From assembly GCA_029624815.1 (NCBI GenBank), contig JARSSH010000035.1:27692-91691 (forward strand): 64,000 nucleotides of DNA, in the 5' to 3' direction. Positions 26,737-38,397 of this stretch are shown here, in pieces. The translations under genes were made by a program, and so were the position numbers. Position 1 is the first letter of the stretch; each line of letters begins with the position of its first letter. The notes under the pieces were generated by a model. That model searched no databases and was not told where the DNA came from. It saw only the letters and a list, made by a program, of their open reading frames with translations. Origin of the DNA: Candidatus Competibacter sp. (GTDB lineage: Bacteria; Pseudomonadota; Gammaproteobacteria; Competibacterales; Competibacteraceae).

Positions 26737-27918
26737 TCAATCGCGTTCGACGGCCAGGGCAACGCCCTGACCGCCGCCGATGCACAGGGTCGCAAGACCC
26801 TTCTTGGCGTCACGACGGACCATTTCGTGCAGCAGGCTCACCAGAATGCGGCAGCCGGAAGCGCCGATCGGATGGCCCAGCGCGATGGCGCCGCCGTTGA
26901 CATTCACTTTGCTGGTGTCCCAGCCCATTTCGCGGTTAACGGAAATCGCCTGAGCGGCGAATGCCTCGTTGGATTCGACCAGGTCTAACTGATCCACTGT
27001 CCAGCCGGCCTTGCGCAGGCAAGCGCGGGAGGCCGGAATTGGGCCCGTGCCCATGATTTTCGGGTCGACACCGGCCTTGGCGTAGGCGGCGATGCGCGCC
27101 AGTGGCTTAAGGCCGAGGTCGCGGGCGGCGCTGGCGGTCATGACCACCACGGCGGCCGCGCCGTCGTTGATGCCGGAGGCGTTGCCGGCGGTGATGCTGC
27201 CATCCTGTTTGAACGCCGGCCGCAGTTTGGCCAGGCTGGCGGCGGTGGTTCCCGCTCGTGGGAACTCGTCGGTGTCGAACACGATCGCCGCGCCCTTGCG
27301 CTGCGGGATCTCGATCGGCACGATTTCGTCCTTGAATTTGCCGTCGCGAATCGCGGCGGCGGCTTTGTCTTGGGAGGCAGCGGAAAAGGCGTCCTGCTCC
27401 TCGCGGGAGATGCCCCATTGGGCGGCGATGTTCTCGGCCGTGATCCCCATGTGGTAGTGGTTGATGGCGCAGTGCAGACCTTCGCTCAGCATGGAATCCG
27501 TCAGCCTGGCGTCGCCCATGGTGACGCCGCGGCGCGAACCGAGCAACAAATGCGGGGATAGGCTCATGTTTTCCTGGCCGCCGGCGATCACGATCCGGTT
27601 GTCGCCGTCGCGGATGGACTGATAGGCCAGATGCACGGCTTTCAGACCGCTGCCGCAGACCTTGTTGATGTTCAGGCAGGGCACTTCGATGGGCAATCCG
27701 GCGTTCAGCGCCGCGGTTCGGGCCGGATTTTGGCCGGTGCCGGCGGTCAGCACTTGGCCAAGGATCACTTCGTCGATCCGTTCCGGCGCGATCCCGGTTT
27801 TCCCGAGCAGGCCCTGAATGATCTTGGCGCCCAGGATGTTGGCCGGGACCGTCGACAGCGAACCCATGAAGTTGCCGATTGCGGTTCTGGCGGCGGCGAC
27901 GATGACTACATCTTCCAT
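26737..27918 (-). CDS. phaA: Acetyl-CoA acetyltransferase (beta-ketothiolase) PhaA
   Basis: Protein of 393 residues. Catalytic Cys in [12 protein letters not shown] (near residue 88), His in [14 protein letters not shown], second Cys in [14 protein letters not shown], as in biosynthetic thiolases. GGAGG Shine-Dalgarno precedes ATG 27918. It condenses two acetyl-CoA to acetoacetyl-CoA. It lies 31 bases before phaB in the same direction, forming a phaA-phaB(-phaR) unit. Confidence 0.97.
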   Translation of the reverse strand: MEDVVIVAAARTAIGNFMGSLSTVPANILGAKIIQGLLGKTGIAPERIDEVILGQVLTAGTGQNPARTAALNAGLPIEVPCLNINKVCGSGLKAVHLAYQSIRDGDNRIVIAGGQENMSLSPHLLLGSRRGVTMGDARLTDSMLSEGLHCAINHYHMGITAENIAAQWGISREEQDAFSAASQDKAAAAIRDGKFKDEIVPIEIPQRKGAAIVFDTDEFPRAGTTAASLAKLRPAFKQDGSITAGNASGINDGAAAVVVMTASAARDLGLKPLARIAAYAKAGVDPKIMGTGPIPASRACLRKAGWTVDQLDLVESNEAFAAQAISVNREMGWDTSKVNVNGGAIALGHPIGASGCRILVSLLHEMVRRDAKKGLATLCIGGGQGVALAVERD

Positions 27919-28199
27919 CGAGTTAACCTCCGGATAGCCCCGTTGTATTGAAAATCGTTATGTGTTGGCGAGAGACGCCTTGGGCCGCGCACCAGCAACA
28001 TTATTATATGGACGCAAAGGGTATGGTGAGAGGAACGTTCAAGGTTGTGGCGAGGCAGTTCGCGACCGGCGACGATGGCAAGAACTCCGCTCCCGACCGA
28101 TTTGAGCGCAACATATTGAAGCTTGCCATAATCCTTGTCAACCGATTCTGGCATTGCAGCATTGGACGGCCGTGCGGCATGGCATCGATCCCAAGCGTT
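27919..28199. other. Intergenic region upstream of phaA
   Basis: This 281-base gap separates phaA from a gene ending toward it on the same strand. It should hold the phaAB promoter. I see AT-rich DNA at 27945-28020 but no confident promoter, PhaR operator, terminator or RNA. Confidence 0.4.
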
Positions 28200-29213
28200 T
28201 CAAGGCGAACCGGATCGTGGGGTGGCGGGCGGCAGTTCGAAATGCACCAGCAGGGTTGCCTGCCACGCACTACAGTTGTCGTCGCTGATCATGAAGAACC
28301 GTCGATCCCGATAACGGGTCAAGCCTTCGAAATTGTCCAGCAGCCAGCCCCGGCTGCTGTCGAGGATTGCCACATCGGTGACCGATAACGGCGTTTCCCC
28401 TCCCGCCGCCGGCAGTTCGGTGCGGCGCAGGCTGATGATCAGAGGCCGCAGCGGGGCGACGAAAGCGCGTTCCAGCGTCAGCAGACCGCCATCGGGCAGC
28501 GCTTCCATGGCGACCAGCGCGCTGCCGGGCGCGGCGCCAAGCGGATAATTCCACCAGTACCGGCCGTCGCCGGCGAAGAGGCGTATCCGGCCGGCCGGGT
28601 CGCCGCGCAACGGCGCTTCGGTTCCGACCAGCACACCCCAGTGTGGATCGATGGTCACCGCTTCCAGCGCCTGATTGATATCGCGGTAGTTGCGCAGGTC
28701 GCGCAGGGGCGCGGGTAAGGGCTCCTCGCCCCGCCATTGGCCGGTGGGGCTGTAGCGAACCACGCGTGGCCTGATTTCGAACGAAATCAGCAGTTCGGTA
28801 TCGCCCGGTATCCGGTTGTCGCCGTTGCGGATGGCCAAGCCCTCGGCGTCGTTGAAAGGATGCCGGACGGGTTGGTCGGATACGTCCAGTAGCGGATAGG
28901 CGGCTACTATCCGCACCCCGGTCAATATCCCGAGCGAGTCGAACTCCGGCCGCAAATGAAACAGCCCGCCGATGTCGGAAATGGCGTACAACAGCTCCGC
29001 ATCCTCGTCCCAGGCCAGGCCGGACAGGCCGCACAACTTCAGACCGCCGAACTCGGTGCTGGGCAATCGCAGCGCGCCAAGCCAACGAATGCCGGCATAG
29101 GCGTCTCCGGGGCCGAGCCGGTCGGCGAGCGTGACGGGCGTTGCCTGGAATTCTTGGGCGCAAGCGCTTTGCAGGGCGAAAATCAGCATGAAAACCGGGA
29201 ATAAGCGGAACAT
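28200..29213 (-). CDS. Secreted esterase-like/phytase-like beta-propeller protein
   Basis: Protein of 337 residues with a signal peptide (MFRLFPVFMLIFALQSACA). Motifs of the phytase-like family are visible: LCGLSGLAWDEDAELLYAISD, FNDAEGLAIR, NFEGLTRYRDRRFFMISDDN near the C-terminus. These acidic, metal-binding beta-propeller proteins are exported; the true substrate is unknown and phytase activity is not established. The leader ends SAC-A, so a lipoprotein form is a weak alternative. Confidence 0.82.
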   Translation of the reverse strand: MFRLFPVFMLIFALQSACAQEFQATPVTLADRLGPGDAYAGIRWLGALRLPSTEFGGLKLCGLSGLAWDEDAELLYAISDIGGLFHLRPEFDSLGILTGVRIVAAYPLLDVSDQPVRHPFNDAEGLAIRNGDNRIPGDTELLISFEIRPRVVRYSPTGQWRGEEPLPAPLRDLRNYRDINQALEAVTIDPHWGVLVGTEAPLRGDPAGRIRLFAGDGRYWWNYPLGAAPGSALVAMEALPDGGLLTLERAFVAPLRPLIISLRRTELPAAGGETPLSVTDVAILDSSRGWLLDNFEGLTRYRDRRFFMISDDNCSAWQATLLVHFELPPATPRSGSP

Positions 29214-29307
29214 GTGAACTCCAGCACGGCTGTGAGACGGCCATTGAGGCAGTCATGCTACCATTTCGACACCGTATCCAATAAAGACGATGGCAAGGGC
29301 TAATAAC

Positions 29308-30618
29308 ATGAAGGTACCGGTCTGGAATCCGGCGGTGGAGTTTCTGGAGCGGGAGGCGCTCGAACGCTTGCAGCTCGCCAATCTGCGCAAGACAGTGGCG
29401 TGGGCGCTGAAAACCCCCTTTTATCGGCAGCGGTTGGCCGAGGTTGGTTTGCGCCGTCCCGAAGATATCGCCAGCCTGCGCGACCTGCGCGGCATTCCCT
29501 ACACCACCAAGGAAGACCTGCGCGAATCTTACCCGCGTGGTCTGCTGGCGGTCGAACTGGAGCAGGTGGTGCGCTTGCATACCTCCAGCGGCACCACCGG
29601 CATGCCGACCGCGATCTATCACACGCAAGCCGATCTCGACGCCTGGACCGAACTGGTGGCCCGCTGCATCGTCGCCACCGGCGCCAGCCGCCGCGACGTG
29701 TTTCAGAACATGACCCAGTACGGGTTGTTTACCGGCGGCTTGGGCCTGCATTATGGCGCCGAGCGGGTGGGGATGCTGGTGATTCCGGCCAGCTCCGGCA
29801 ATACCGGCCGCCAGGTTCAGTTGATGCGGAACTTCCAGACCAGCGTGGTGCATGCCACACCCAGCTATTTGCTGCATCTGCACTCGACGTGGGCGGGCGA
29901 GGACACCGGCGCCGGGCCGCCGAGCCTGCGCAAGGCGTTCATCGGCGCCGAACCGCATTCGGAGGAAACCCGCCGCAAAATCGAAACGCTGTTCGAAATC
30001 GAGGCCTACAACTCTTACGGTTTGAGCGAGATGAACGGTCCCGGCGTGGCGTTCGAATGCCTGTACAAGACCGGCCTGCATCTGTGGGAAGACGCCTACC
30101 TGCTGGAAGTGATCGATCCATGCACCTTGCAACCCCGCGCCGAGGAGGAAACCGGCGAGATCGTGCTGACCACGCTACAGCGACAGGCCACGCCGTTGCT
30201 GCGCTACCGTACCCGCGATCTTTCCCATCTGGTCGGCGGTCACTGTCCCTGCGGGCGCGGCCACCGCCGGCTGGCGCGCATCAAGGGCCGCAGCGACGAC
30301 ATGCTGATCGTCAACGGAGTCAACGTCTTCCCGTCGCAGATCGAGGAGGCGCTGATGAAGGCGCCGGAAGTCGGCACCAATTACCTGATCCAGGTCGAAA
30401 AGCGCGGAGCGCTGGACCGGCTGACGGTCAAGACCGAAGTCCATGCCGCATTGTTCGCCGGCGATGCGCGCGTGCTGGGCGAGCTGCGCGAACGCATCGC
30501 CGAGCAGATCCGTTCCGCCATTCTGGTCAAGCCGTCGGTCGAACCGCACCCGCCGGGCAGCCTGCCGGTATCCGAGGGCAAGGCCCGGCGGGTGGTGGAT
30601 CTGCGGCCGGCGTTCTGA
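29308..30618 (+). CDS. Phenylacetate-CoA ligase family protein (PaaK-like)
   Basis: Protein of 436 residues from ATG 29308, preceded by AAGGG at good spacing; ATG 29290 is an alternative. Adenylate-forming motifs: P-loop-like HTSSGTTGMPTAIYHT, A5-like YNSYGLSEMNGPG and the hinge GRSDDMLIVNGVNVFPSQIE. It activates an aryl or acyl acid to its CoA ester. No paa catabolic genes are nearby, so the substrate could be another aromatic acid. Confidence 0.88.
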   Translation: MKVPVWNPAVEFLEREALERLQLANLRKTVAWALKTPFYRQRLAEVGLRRPEDIASLRDLRGIPYTTKEDLRESYPRGLLAVELEQVVRLHTSSGTTGMPTAIYHTQADLDAWTELVARCIVATGASRRDVFQNMTQYGLFTGGLGLHYGAERVGMLVIPASSGNTGRQVQLMRNFQTSVVHATPSYLLHLHSTWAGEDTGAGPPSLRKAFIGAEPHSEETRRKIETLFEIEAYNSYGLSEMNGPGVAFECLYKTGLHLWEDAYLLEVIDPCTLQPRAEEETGEIVLTTLQRQATPLLRYRTRDLSHLVGGHCPCGRGHRRLARIKGRSDDMLIVNGVNVFPSQIEEALMKAPEVGTNYLIQVEKRGALDRLTVKTEVHAALFAGDARVLGELRERIAEQIRSAILVKPSVEPHPPGSLPVSEGKARRVVDLRPAF

Positions 30619-30647
30619 ACGGGGAGAGGACGGGAAAATGGGGCGAT

Positions 30648-31742
30648 TCAGTCACTGTAGAAGATGCTCTTGAGGTACTCGTCGTGGATATGGCGCAGGA
30701 TCACCGCGATCACCGCCGCCGCCGGCAGCCCCAGCAGAACGCCGAAGAAGCCGAACAGATGGCCGCCGGCCAGAACCGCGAACAGCACCGCCACCGGATG
30801 CAGACCGATGCGGTCGCCGACCAGCTTCGGGGTTAGCAGGAGATCGCCGATCAACTGGCCGACGCCGAAAACGATCAGGACCGGAATGACGCTCAGCAGA
30901 CTGTGGTACTGCAGGATCGCGACGATGCTGGCGATGCCGACGCCGGCGATCAGTCCCAGATAGGGCACGAAGCTCACCAACCCGGCCAGCATCCCGATCA
31001 GCAACGAGGATTGCAGCCCGATGACCGCCAGCCCGGTCGAGTAGATCGCCGTCAGCGCGCCCATGACCACGAGCTGGCCGCGCAGGAACGCGCCGATCAC
31101 CTGATCGGATTCCCGCGCCAGCGCGCTGACGATCGGTTCGATGCGTCGCGGCAGCAGGTCGTGAACCCTGGCGACCAGCAAATCCCAGTCGCGCAAGAGG
31201 TAAAAGGTGACCACCGGCACCAGCACCAGGTTGGCCAGCCAGGCGAAAATCGCGCTGGACGATTCCCGGAACGAATGCAGCAGGCCGGCGGCCAGATCGC
31301 CGATTTCATCGGCGTATTTGAGCAGTTCCGCGCGCAACTGGCTGAAATTGAATACGTCCGGATCGACGCCCAGCGTATCGCGCAACCAGGGTAGAATGCT
31401 GGTGTTGAACCCGTCGATATAGTCCGGCAGCCGGTGCAACAGTCCCTTGAACTGGTGGGTGAGCACTGGAATTACCAAGAGCAGCAGTAACAACAAGCCG
31501 AGCACGAGCGCGCCGAATACCAGGCTGACCGCCCAGGATCGCGACAGCTTGCGCGCCTCCAGCCGGTCGATCAGCGGGTCGCCCAGATAGGCCAGCAGGG
31601 CGGCGAACAGGAACGGCGTCAGCACCGGCGCCAGGATGTACAGCAAGGCGGCGGAAGTCGCGGCGACGATCAGCCAGAAGCGCGCCCGTGGCGGATCGGG
31701 CAGTTTGGGCTGTTGGGGGTTGGGCTGCTTTTCGAGCATCAT
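30648..31742 (-). CDS. AI-2E/PerM-family transporter
   Basis: Protein of 364 residues from ATG 31742. It has about eight hydrophobic segments, a long soluble loop after the third, and the family patches FYLLRDWDLL and GLVSFVPYLGLIAGVGIAS. The family includes exporters of various solutes; no substrate can be assigned. The start overlaps the stop of the upstream phosphatidyltransferase gene by 4 bases. Confidence 0.88.
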   Translation of the reverse strand: MMLEKQPNPQQPKLPDPPRARFWLIVAATSAALLYILAPVLTPFLFAALLAYLGDPLIDRLEARKLSRSWAVSLVFGALVLGLLLLLLLVIPVLTHQFKGLLHRLPDYIDGFNTSILPWLRDTLGVDPDVFNFSQLRAELLKYADEIGDLAAGLLHSFRESSSAIFAWLANLVLVPVVTFYLLRDWDLLVARVHDLLPRRIEPIVSALARESDQVIGAFLRGQLVVMGALTAIYSTGLAVIGLQSSLLIGMLAGLVSFVPYLGLIAGVGIASIVAILQYHSLLSVIPVLIVFGVGQLIGDLLLTPKLVGDRIGLHPVAVLFAVLAGGHLFGFFGVLLGLPAAAVIAVILRHIHDEYLKSIFYSD

Positions 31743-32317
31743 GACGATGGGGGTGGCCGGATGGAGGGATGGCGGCGCTGTCGCCAGGCGCTGCGACCCC
31801 AGCGCCCGACATAAGCCACGCCGCTCCAGATGGTTGTCAGCGCGGTCAGGCCAATCAGAGCGTCCAACCACCACGCCGGCAGCGGCACGATCCCATGGTT
31901 CGCGATGATCGCGAGCACCAACGTCAGTTGCAACAGGGTGTTCAGCTTGCTGATCATCAGCGGCGCGGCCTGAAAGCGCGCAATGAGAAAATGATAGCCG
32001 ATCGCGCCGCCGACGATGAGGGTATCCCGTATCAGTACCAGCGCCACCAGCCAGCCCGGTAGCGCGTTCAGCCAGCCCAGCGCCAGGATCGCGCCCAGTA
32101 GCAACAGCTTGTCGGCGATGGGGTCGAGGATGCCACCCAGTTCGCTGGTCCAGCCGTAGTATTTGGCCAGGAATCCGTCCAGCGCGTCGGAGACGCCAGC
32201 GACCACGAACAGCGCTAGTGCCGCGCCATAGCGTTCCTCCAACAGTAGCCACAGAAAAGGCGCCACGAGCAGGATCCGCAGACCGGTGATGAGATTGGGA
32301 ATATCGCGGGTTTTCAC
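31739..32317 (-). CDS. CDP-alcohol phosphatidyltransferase family protein (PgsA-like)
   Basis: Protein of 192 residues from GTG 32317 (VKTRDIPNLITGLRILLV). It carries the catalytic CDP-alcohol motif DALDGFLAKYYG and GGILDPIADK with the required Asp residues; the usual AR reads AK. About five membrane helices. It transfers a phosphatidyl group from CDP-diacylglycerol, possibly to glycerol-3-phosphate. Because a diverged paralogue often sits next to PerM-type genes, I do not assert that this is the essential PgsA. An IS5-type remnant ends about 100 bases upstream. Confidence 0.8.
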   Translation of the reverse strand: MKTRDIPNLITGLRILLVAPFLWLLLEERYGAALALFVVAGVSDALDGFLAKYYGWTSELGGILDPIADKLLLLGAILALGWLNALPGWLVALVLIRDTLIVGGAIGYHFLIARFQAAPLMISKLNTLLQLTLVLAIIANHGIVPLPAWWLDALIGLTALTTIWSGVAYVGRWGRSAWRQRRHPSIRPPPSS

Positions 32318-32419
32318 GGGTAACGGTGTTATTTTAAGAAGATATCCGGCACAGGATTCGCGTTTTAAACGGCTTCCGGCTTTCCGAAGACAATCAGGGC
32401 GCGGATCGCATGAGTCATG

Positions 32420-32605
32420 GCCAAGCCATCGATCCTGGACGTTGGCGCCGGTCGGGGCGATCCCCGGCGGCATCCCCTGTGGATCGACATGGAGATGGGT
32501 TTTGCTCCCGCCGTGTCCTCGATCGTTGGGGTTACGCCCCAATGCCTGGTCTTCGAAGCGGACGGGGCGACCCCGCGCGGGGGGTGACCTCGACGCCCCG
32601 TCCAT
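32420..32605 (-). pseudogene. IS5-family DDE transposase fragment
   Basis: On the minus strand one frame reads LGRNPNDRGHGGSKTHLHV and then DPQGMPPGIAPTGANVQD. This matches the central block of IS5-family transposases (GPNPTDRGKxGSKxHLxVD, GxPLxVxLTGANxHD) including the first DDE Asp region. Flanking transposase sequence, terminal repeats and an intact frame are missing. It is a decayed insertion upstream of the phosphatidyltransferase gene. Confidence 0.65.
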
Positions 32606-32864
32606 GGTTTGTCATTTCCATGCGATCCCGCGCCATTCCCGATAGGCGTCAACCGCTAAACCCAGGCATTACCTTCAAACACCAAGGATCTCATTCTCCG
32701 ATGGTGCCGATTGTTGCGCATTCGCCGATGTACGGTAATGCCATGCATTTTTGCCCCGAAACCCTAACAATGCAATCAACCCGGATGCAATTTCCGTCAC
32801 GCTCCAATCGAAGCGATTATTGCAAACTGGATATAGCGCTCCTCAATCGATTGTGGTTGCGGCT

Positions 32865-32927
32865 CGCCCTCGCCCCGCGCGGACGCGCTCCCCTTTCCCG
32901 GCGGGAGAAGGGTCGAGGGTGAGGGCG
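32865..32927. repeat. GC-rich imperfect palindrome, dispersed-repeat-like
   Basis: CGCCCTCGCCC at 32865-32875 pairs with GGGTGAGGGCG at 32917-32927 (one mismatch). Inside is a second inverted repeat, CCCTTTCCCG facing CGGGAGAAGGG. This layout resembles small palindromic elements scattered in many proteobacterial genomes. It lies in the 800-base gap between the phosphatidyltransferase gene and uvrA. The rest of that gap (32606-32864 and 32928-33117) shows no gene I recognise. Confidence 0.5.
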
Positions 32928-33117
32928 TTTGCATCGTCCGGGCATCCACAACCCACATGGGATAGCCATGGAAGGCACATTCACCGGGTCCGTCCTTCGA
33001 AAGTATGGCTGTGGAGCGAGCGGGGGCGCGGCTCATTTCGAGCGGGTGACCTTGCCGGGTCATACGCGGGCGCTATCATGACTCCCTCACACCGCCATCA
33101 CCTCGGATCTTCCATCC

Positions 33118-35961
<2,844 letters not shown>

Positions 35962-36353
35962 CGCCCGACAGTTCTTGTCGAGAGTTTCCAAAGCACCAAA
36001 TGTCGCCGATCGGGATCAGTTATTGTCCGACGGCCAGGCTGACCAGTGTCATTTATCAGGTGGATGACGAAGACCCGGCCGCGAGCATGGTGTGGCGCCT
36101 GGGGGTAGTGCTTCAGACGTGGATATTGAGTTCAATAACTACTTTATATTCATTTAGTTGATGGTCATTATATCCACGTTAGGAATACCACCACATAGCT
36201 TGGGAGGAATAGACAGCCATTAGTGCGCCGATGGGAACGCTGGCCGGTTTGAGCGGGGCGACCCTGAAACCGCGCCCAGGCCAACGTTTCTCCCTGTTGG
36301 CTTGGTCTACAATGGCGGTGGTTTTCTCCAAGTGGATTCATCGACTGAAACTC
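35962..36353. other. Intergenic region after uvrA with a low-GC patch
   Basis: This 392-base gap contains a 53-codon frame at 36000-36161 without Shine-Dalgarno or recognisable homology, and an AT-rich patch at about 36120-36180 that contrasts with the surrounding GC-rich DNA. A TACAAT box near 36308 could be a -10 for the following gene, without a clear -35. Confidence 0.4.
36117..36179. repeat. 10-bp perfect inverted repeat bounding an AT-rich segment
   Basis: ACGTGGATAT at 36117-36126 is matched by its exact reverse complement ATATCCACGT at 36170-36179, with 43 AT-rich bases between. It could be the ends of a tiny mobile remnant, an operator pair, or a cruciform-forming site. No coding content. 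Confidence 0.5.
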
Positions 36354-38387
36354 ATGTCCAGCGCTCGATTCAGCCCACTCGCCCTACTCGGTTGCCTGCT
36401 TTGTCCTGCCTGGCTGGCCGCCGAACCCACCGTCCCGCCCTTGCCGCTGCACGATTTCGAGCGCCCCGCCAGCCCTGCGGCGGGCGTGACGATGAGCGGC
36501 TGGACCGCCACGCCGGACCACCGCGCCGGCCGGATCGATTACCGGCTGGAACCCGCGCAACGGCCGGACCCCGCGGACAGCCGCCGGGCGCTGTATCTCC
36601 GCTACCGTTTCACTCCCGACGCCATGGACGACATCGGCTGGCAATTGACCCTGCCCGACTTGGACGCTTCGGCTTACGATCATCTGGAACTGTGGGTTCG
36701 CGGCGACGCCCGCGTCGGCTACGCCGATGCCTTGAAGCTCGAATTCAAACAGCCGCTGCCGGGGGCGCCGCCCGGCCTGCTGCGTCGGGGCAGCGCCGTG
36801 ATCGATGGCATCACCGACCGCTGGCGGCGTTTCCAGATCCCCTTGCGGCGGATGAACGGCATCGCCGACTGGCGCCATTTGCGCCAATTGGCCCTAGTGT
36901 TGCAACCGCGCCGCTCGCCGCTCGCCGGCGCGTTCTGGTTGGACGACATCGCCCTGATCAAAACCGGTCAACCCGGCCCCAGCATCCACGATCCGGCGAT
37001 TCCACCGAACAAGACCGCTTGGGAAAACCGCCTCGGCGGCAAGGAAGCGGCCCAGCCCTACATCCGCGCCCGGCTGGTCGGGTGGCCGGAACGCCTGCTG
37101 GTGGAACCGGCGGAACTGCCGGCCGACGACCGGGCGTTCCTGGAGCGGCTGGCGCGCGATACCTGGCGCGGACTGGCGGCCTTGAGCGATCGCGAACATG
37201 GCCTGCCGCTGGACACGGTGCGCTTCGCCGCTTCCACCGATCCCGAGCGCGCCTGGGTGGGCGACTACACCAACGTCACCAACGTCGGTCTGTATTTGAT
37301 CGACATCGTCGCCGCGCGGGAACTGGGCCTGATCGACCCGGACGAGGCGCGGGCGCGATTGAGCCGGACGCTGGACACGCTGGAGCGGTTGGAAACCTGG
37401 CAAGGGTTTTTCTTCAACTACTACGACACCACCAGTCTGGAACGCACCAGCCATTTCATTTCCTTCGTGGATTCGGCCTGGTTGAGCGCCGGACTAATGG
37501 TGGTTCGCAACGGCGTGCCCGAGTTGGCGGCGCGCTGTACCCGGCTGATCGACCGCGAGGATTACGGTTTTTTCTACGATCCGGTCGAGCAATTGATGAT
37601 GCACGGCTACTACGTCAATCTGCCGGGCCGTTCCGAGTACAGCTACGGGCTGCTGTACACCGAATCGCGGCTGGGCAGCCTGATCGCCATCGGCAAGGGC
37701 GAGGCGCCGGCGGAGCACTGGTACCGCATGGCCCGCACCTTTTCGCGCCATTTCGACTGGCAATCGCAATCGCCCAAGGATCGCGTCGTCAAGACCGTGA
37801 ACGGTCACACCTTCTTTGGCGGTTACTACGTTTGGAAAGGGCTGCGCTACGTGCCGTCCTGGGGTGGCAGCCTGTTCGAGGCGCTGATGCCGTTGCTGGT
37901 GTTGGACGAACCGCGCTTGGCGTCCGCCAGTCTGGGTCGCAACGCGTGGGTTCATACCCAGATCCAACGCCGCTTCGCCCTGGAGCATTTAGGCTATCCG
38001 GTGTGGGGACTGTCACCCAGCTCGAAGCCGGACGGTCGCGGTTACGGCGAATACGGGGTTCGCCTACTGGGGGCGCGTGGCTATGCGGCCGGCGCGGTGA
38101 CCCCGCACGCGGCGGCGCTGGCCTTGCTGACGGACCCGGCGGCGGCCGTCGCCAACCTGCGGCAACTGGCGGAACGCTATCCCCTGTACGGCGATTTCGG
38201 ATTTTATGACGCCGTGGACCCACGTAGCGCTCAGGTCGCCTACAACTCTCTGGCCCTGAACCAAAGCATGATCCTGATCGCGCTGGCCAACCATTTGCGG
38301 GACGGCGTCATTCAGCGCTATTTCGCCGTCGATCCGATCATCCAGCGGGTGCTGCCGCTGCTTGGCGCGGAACGGTTTTTCGACTGA
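36354..38387 (+). CDS. Secreted glucoamylase-family (GH144-like) glycoside hydrolase with N-terminal carbohydrate-binding-like domain
   Basis: Protein of 677 residues from ATG 36354 with a signal peptide (MSSARFSPLALLGCLLCPAW); ATG 36312 is an alternative. Residues about 30-200 resemble a jelly-roll binding domain (LHDFERP, WRRFQIPLRRM, FWLDDIALI). Residues about 250-670 form an (alpha/alpha)6 glucoamylase-type domain: YTNVTNVGLYLIDIVAAREL, WQGFFFNYYDT, SFVDSAWLSAGLMV, SWGGSLFEALMPLLV, WGLSPSSKPDGRGYGEYG. The same domain is found in GH144 endo-beta-1,2-glucanases and at the end of cyclic beta-1,2-glucan synthases. A secreted beta-1,2-glucanase is the best inference, supported by the GH94 phosphorylase nearby. 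It lies 10 bases before an ABC ATPase gene. Confidence 0.8.
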   Translation: MSSARFSPLALLGCLLCPAWLAAEPTVPPLPLHDFERPASPAAGVTMSGWTATPDHRAGRIDYRLEPAQRPDPADSRRALYLRYRFTPDAMDDIGWQLTLPDLDASAYDHLELWVRGDARVGYADALKLEFKQPLPGAPPGLLRRGSAVIDGITDRWRRFQIPLRRMNGIADWRHLRQLALVLQPRRSPLAGAFWLDDIALIKTGQPGPSIHDPAIPPNKTAWENRLGGKEAAQPYIRARLVGWPERLLVEPAELPADDRAFLERLARDTWRGLAALSDREHGLPLDTVRFAASTDPERAWVGDYTNVTNVGLYLIDIVAARELGLIDPDEARARLSRTLDTLERLETWQGFFFNYYDTTSLERTSHFISFVDSAWLSAGLMVVRNGVPELAARCTRLIDREDYGFFYDPVEQLMMHGYYVNLPGRSEYSYGLLYTESRLGSLIAIGKGEAPAEHWYRMARTFSRHFDWQSQSPKDRVVKTVNGHTFFGGYYVWKGLRYVPSWGGSLFEALMPLLVLDEPRLASASLGRNAWVHTQIQRRFALEHLGYPVWGLSPSSKPDGRGYGEYGVRLLGARGYAAGAVTPHAAALALLTDPAAAVANLRQLAERYPLYGDFGFYDAVDPRSAQVAYNSLALNQSMILIALANHLRDGVIQRYFAVDPIIQRVLPLLGAERFFD

Positions 38388-38397
38388 AGGAACCGCC

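Noticed and set aside
27906..28154. 82-codon minus-strand frame upstream of phaA
   Set aside because: It overlaps the phaA start region, has no recognisable similarity and no good ribosome-binding site.
28270..30132. 620-codon minus-strand open frame
   Set aside because: It runs antisense to the CoA ligase gene and out of frame through the phytase-like gene; no family features.
36000..36161. 53-codon frame after uvrA
   Set aside because: No Shine-Dalgarno, no family resemblance, and it runs into the AT-rich inverted-repeat patch; described only as part of the intergenic region.
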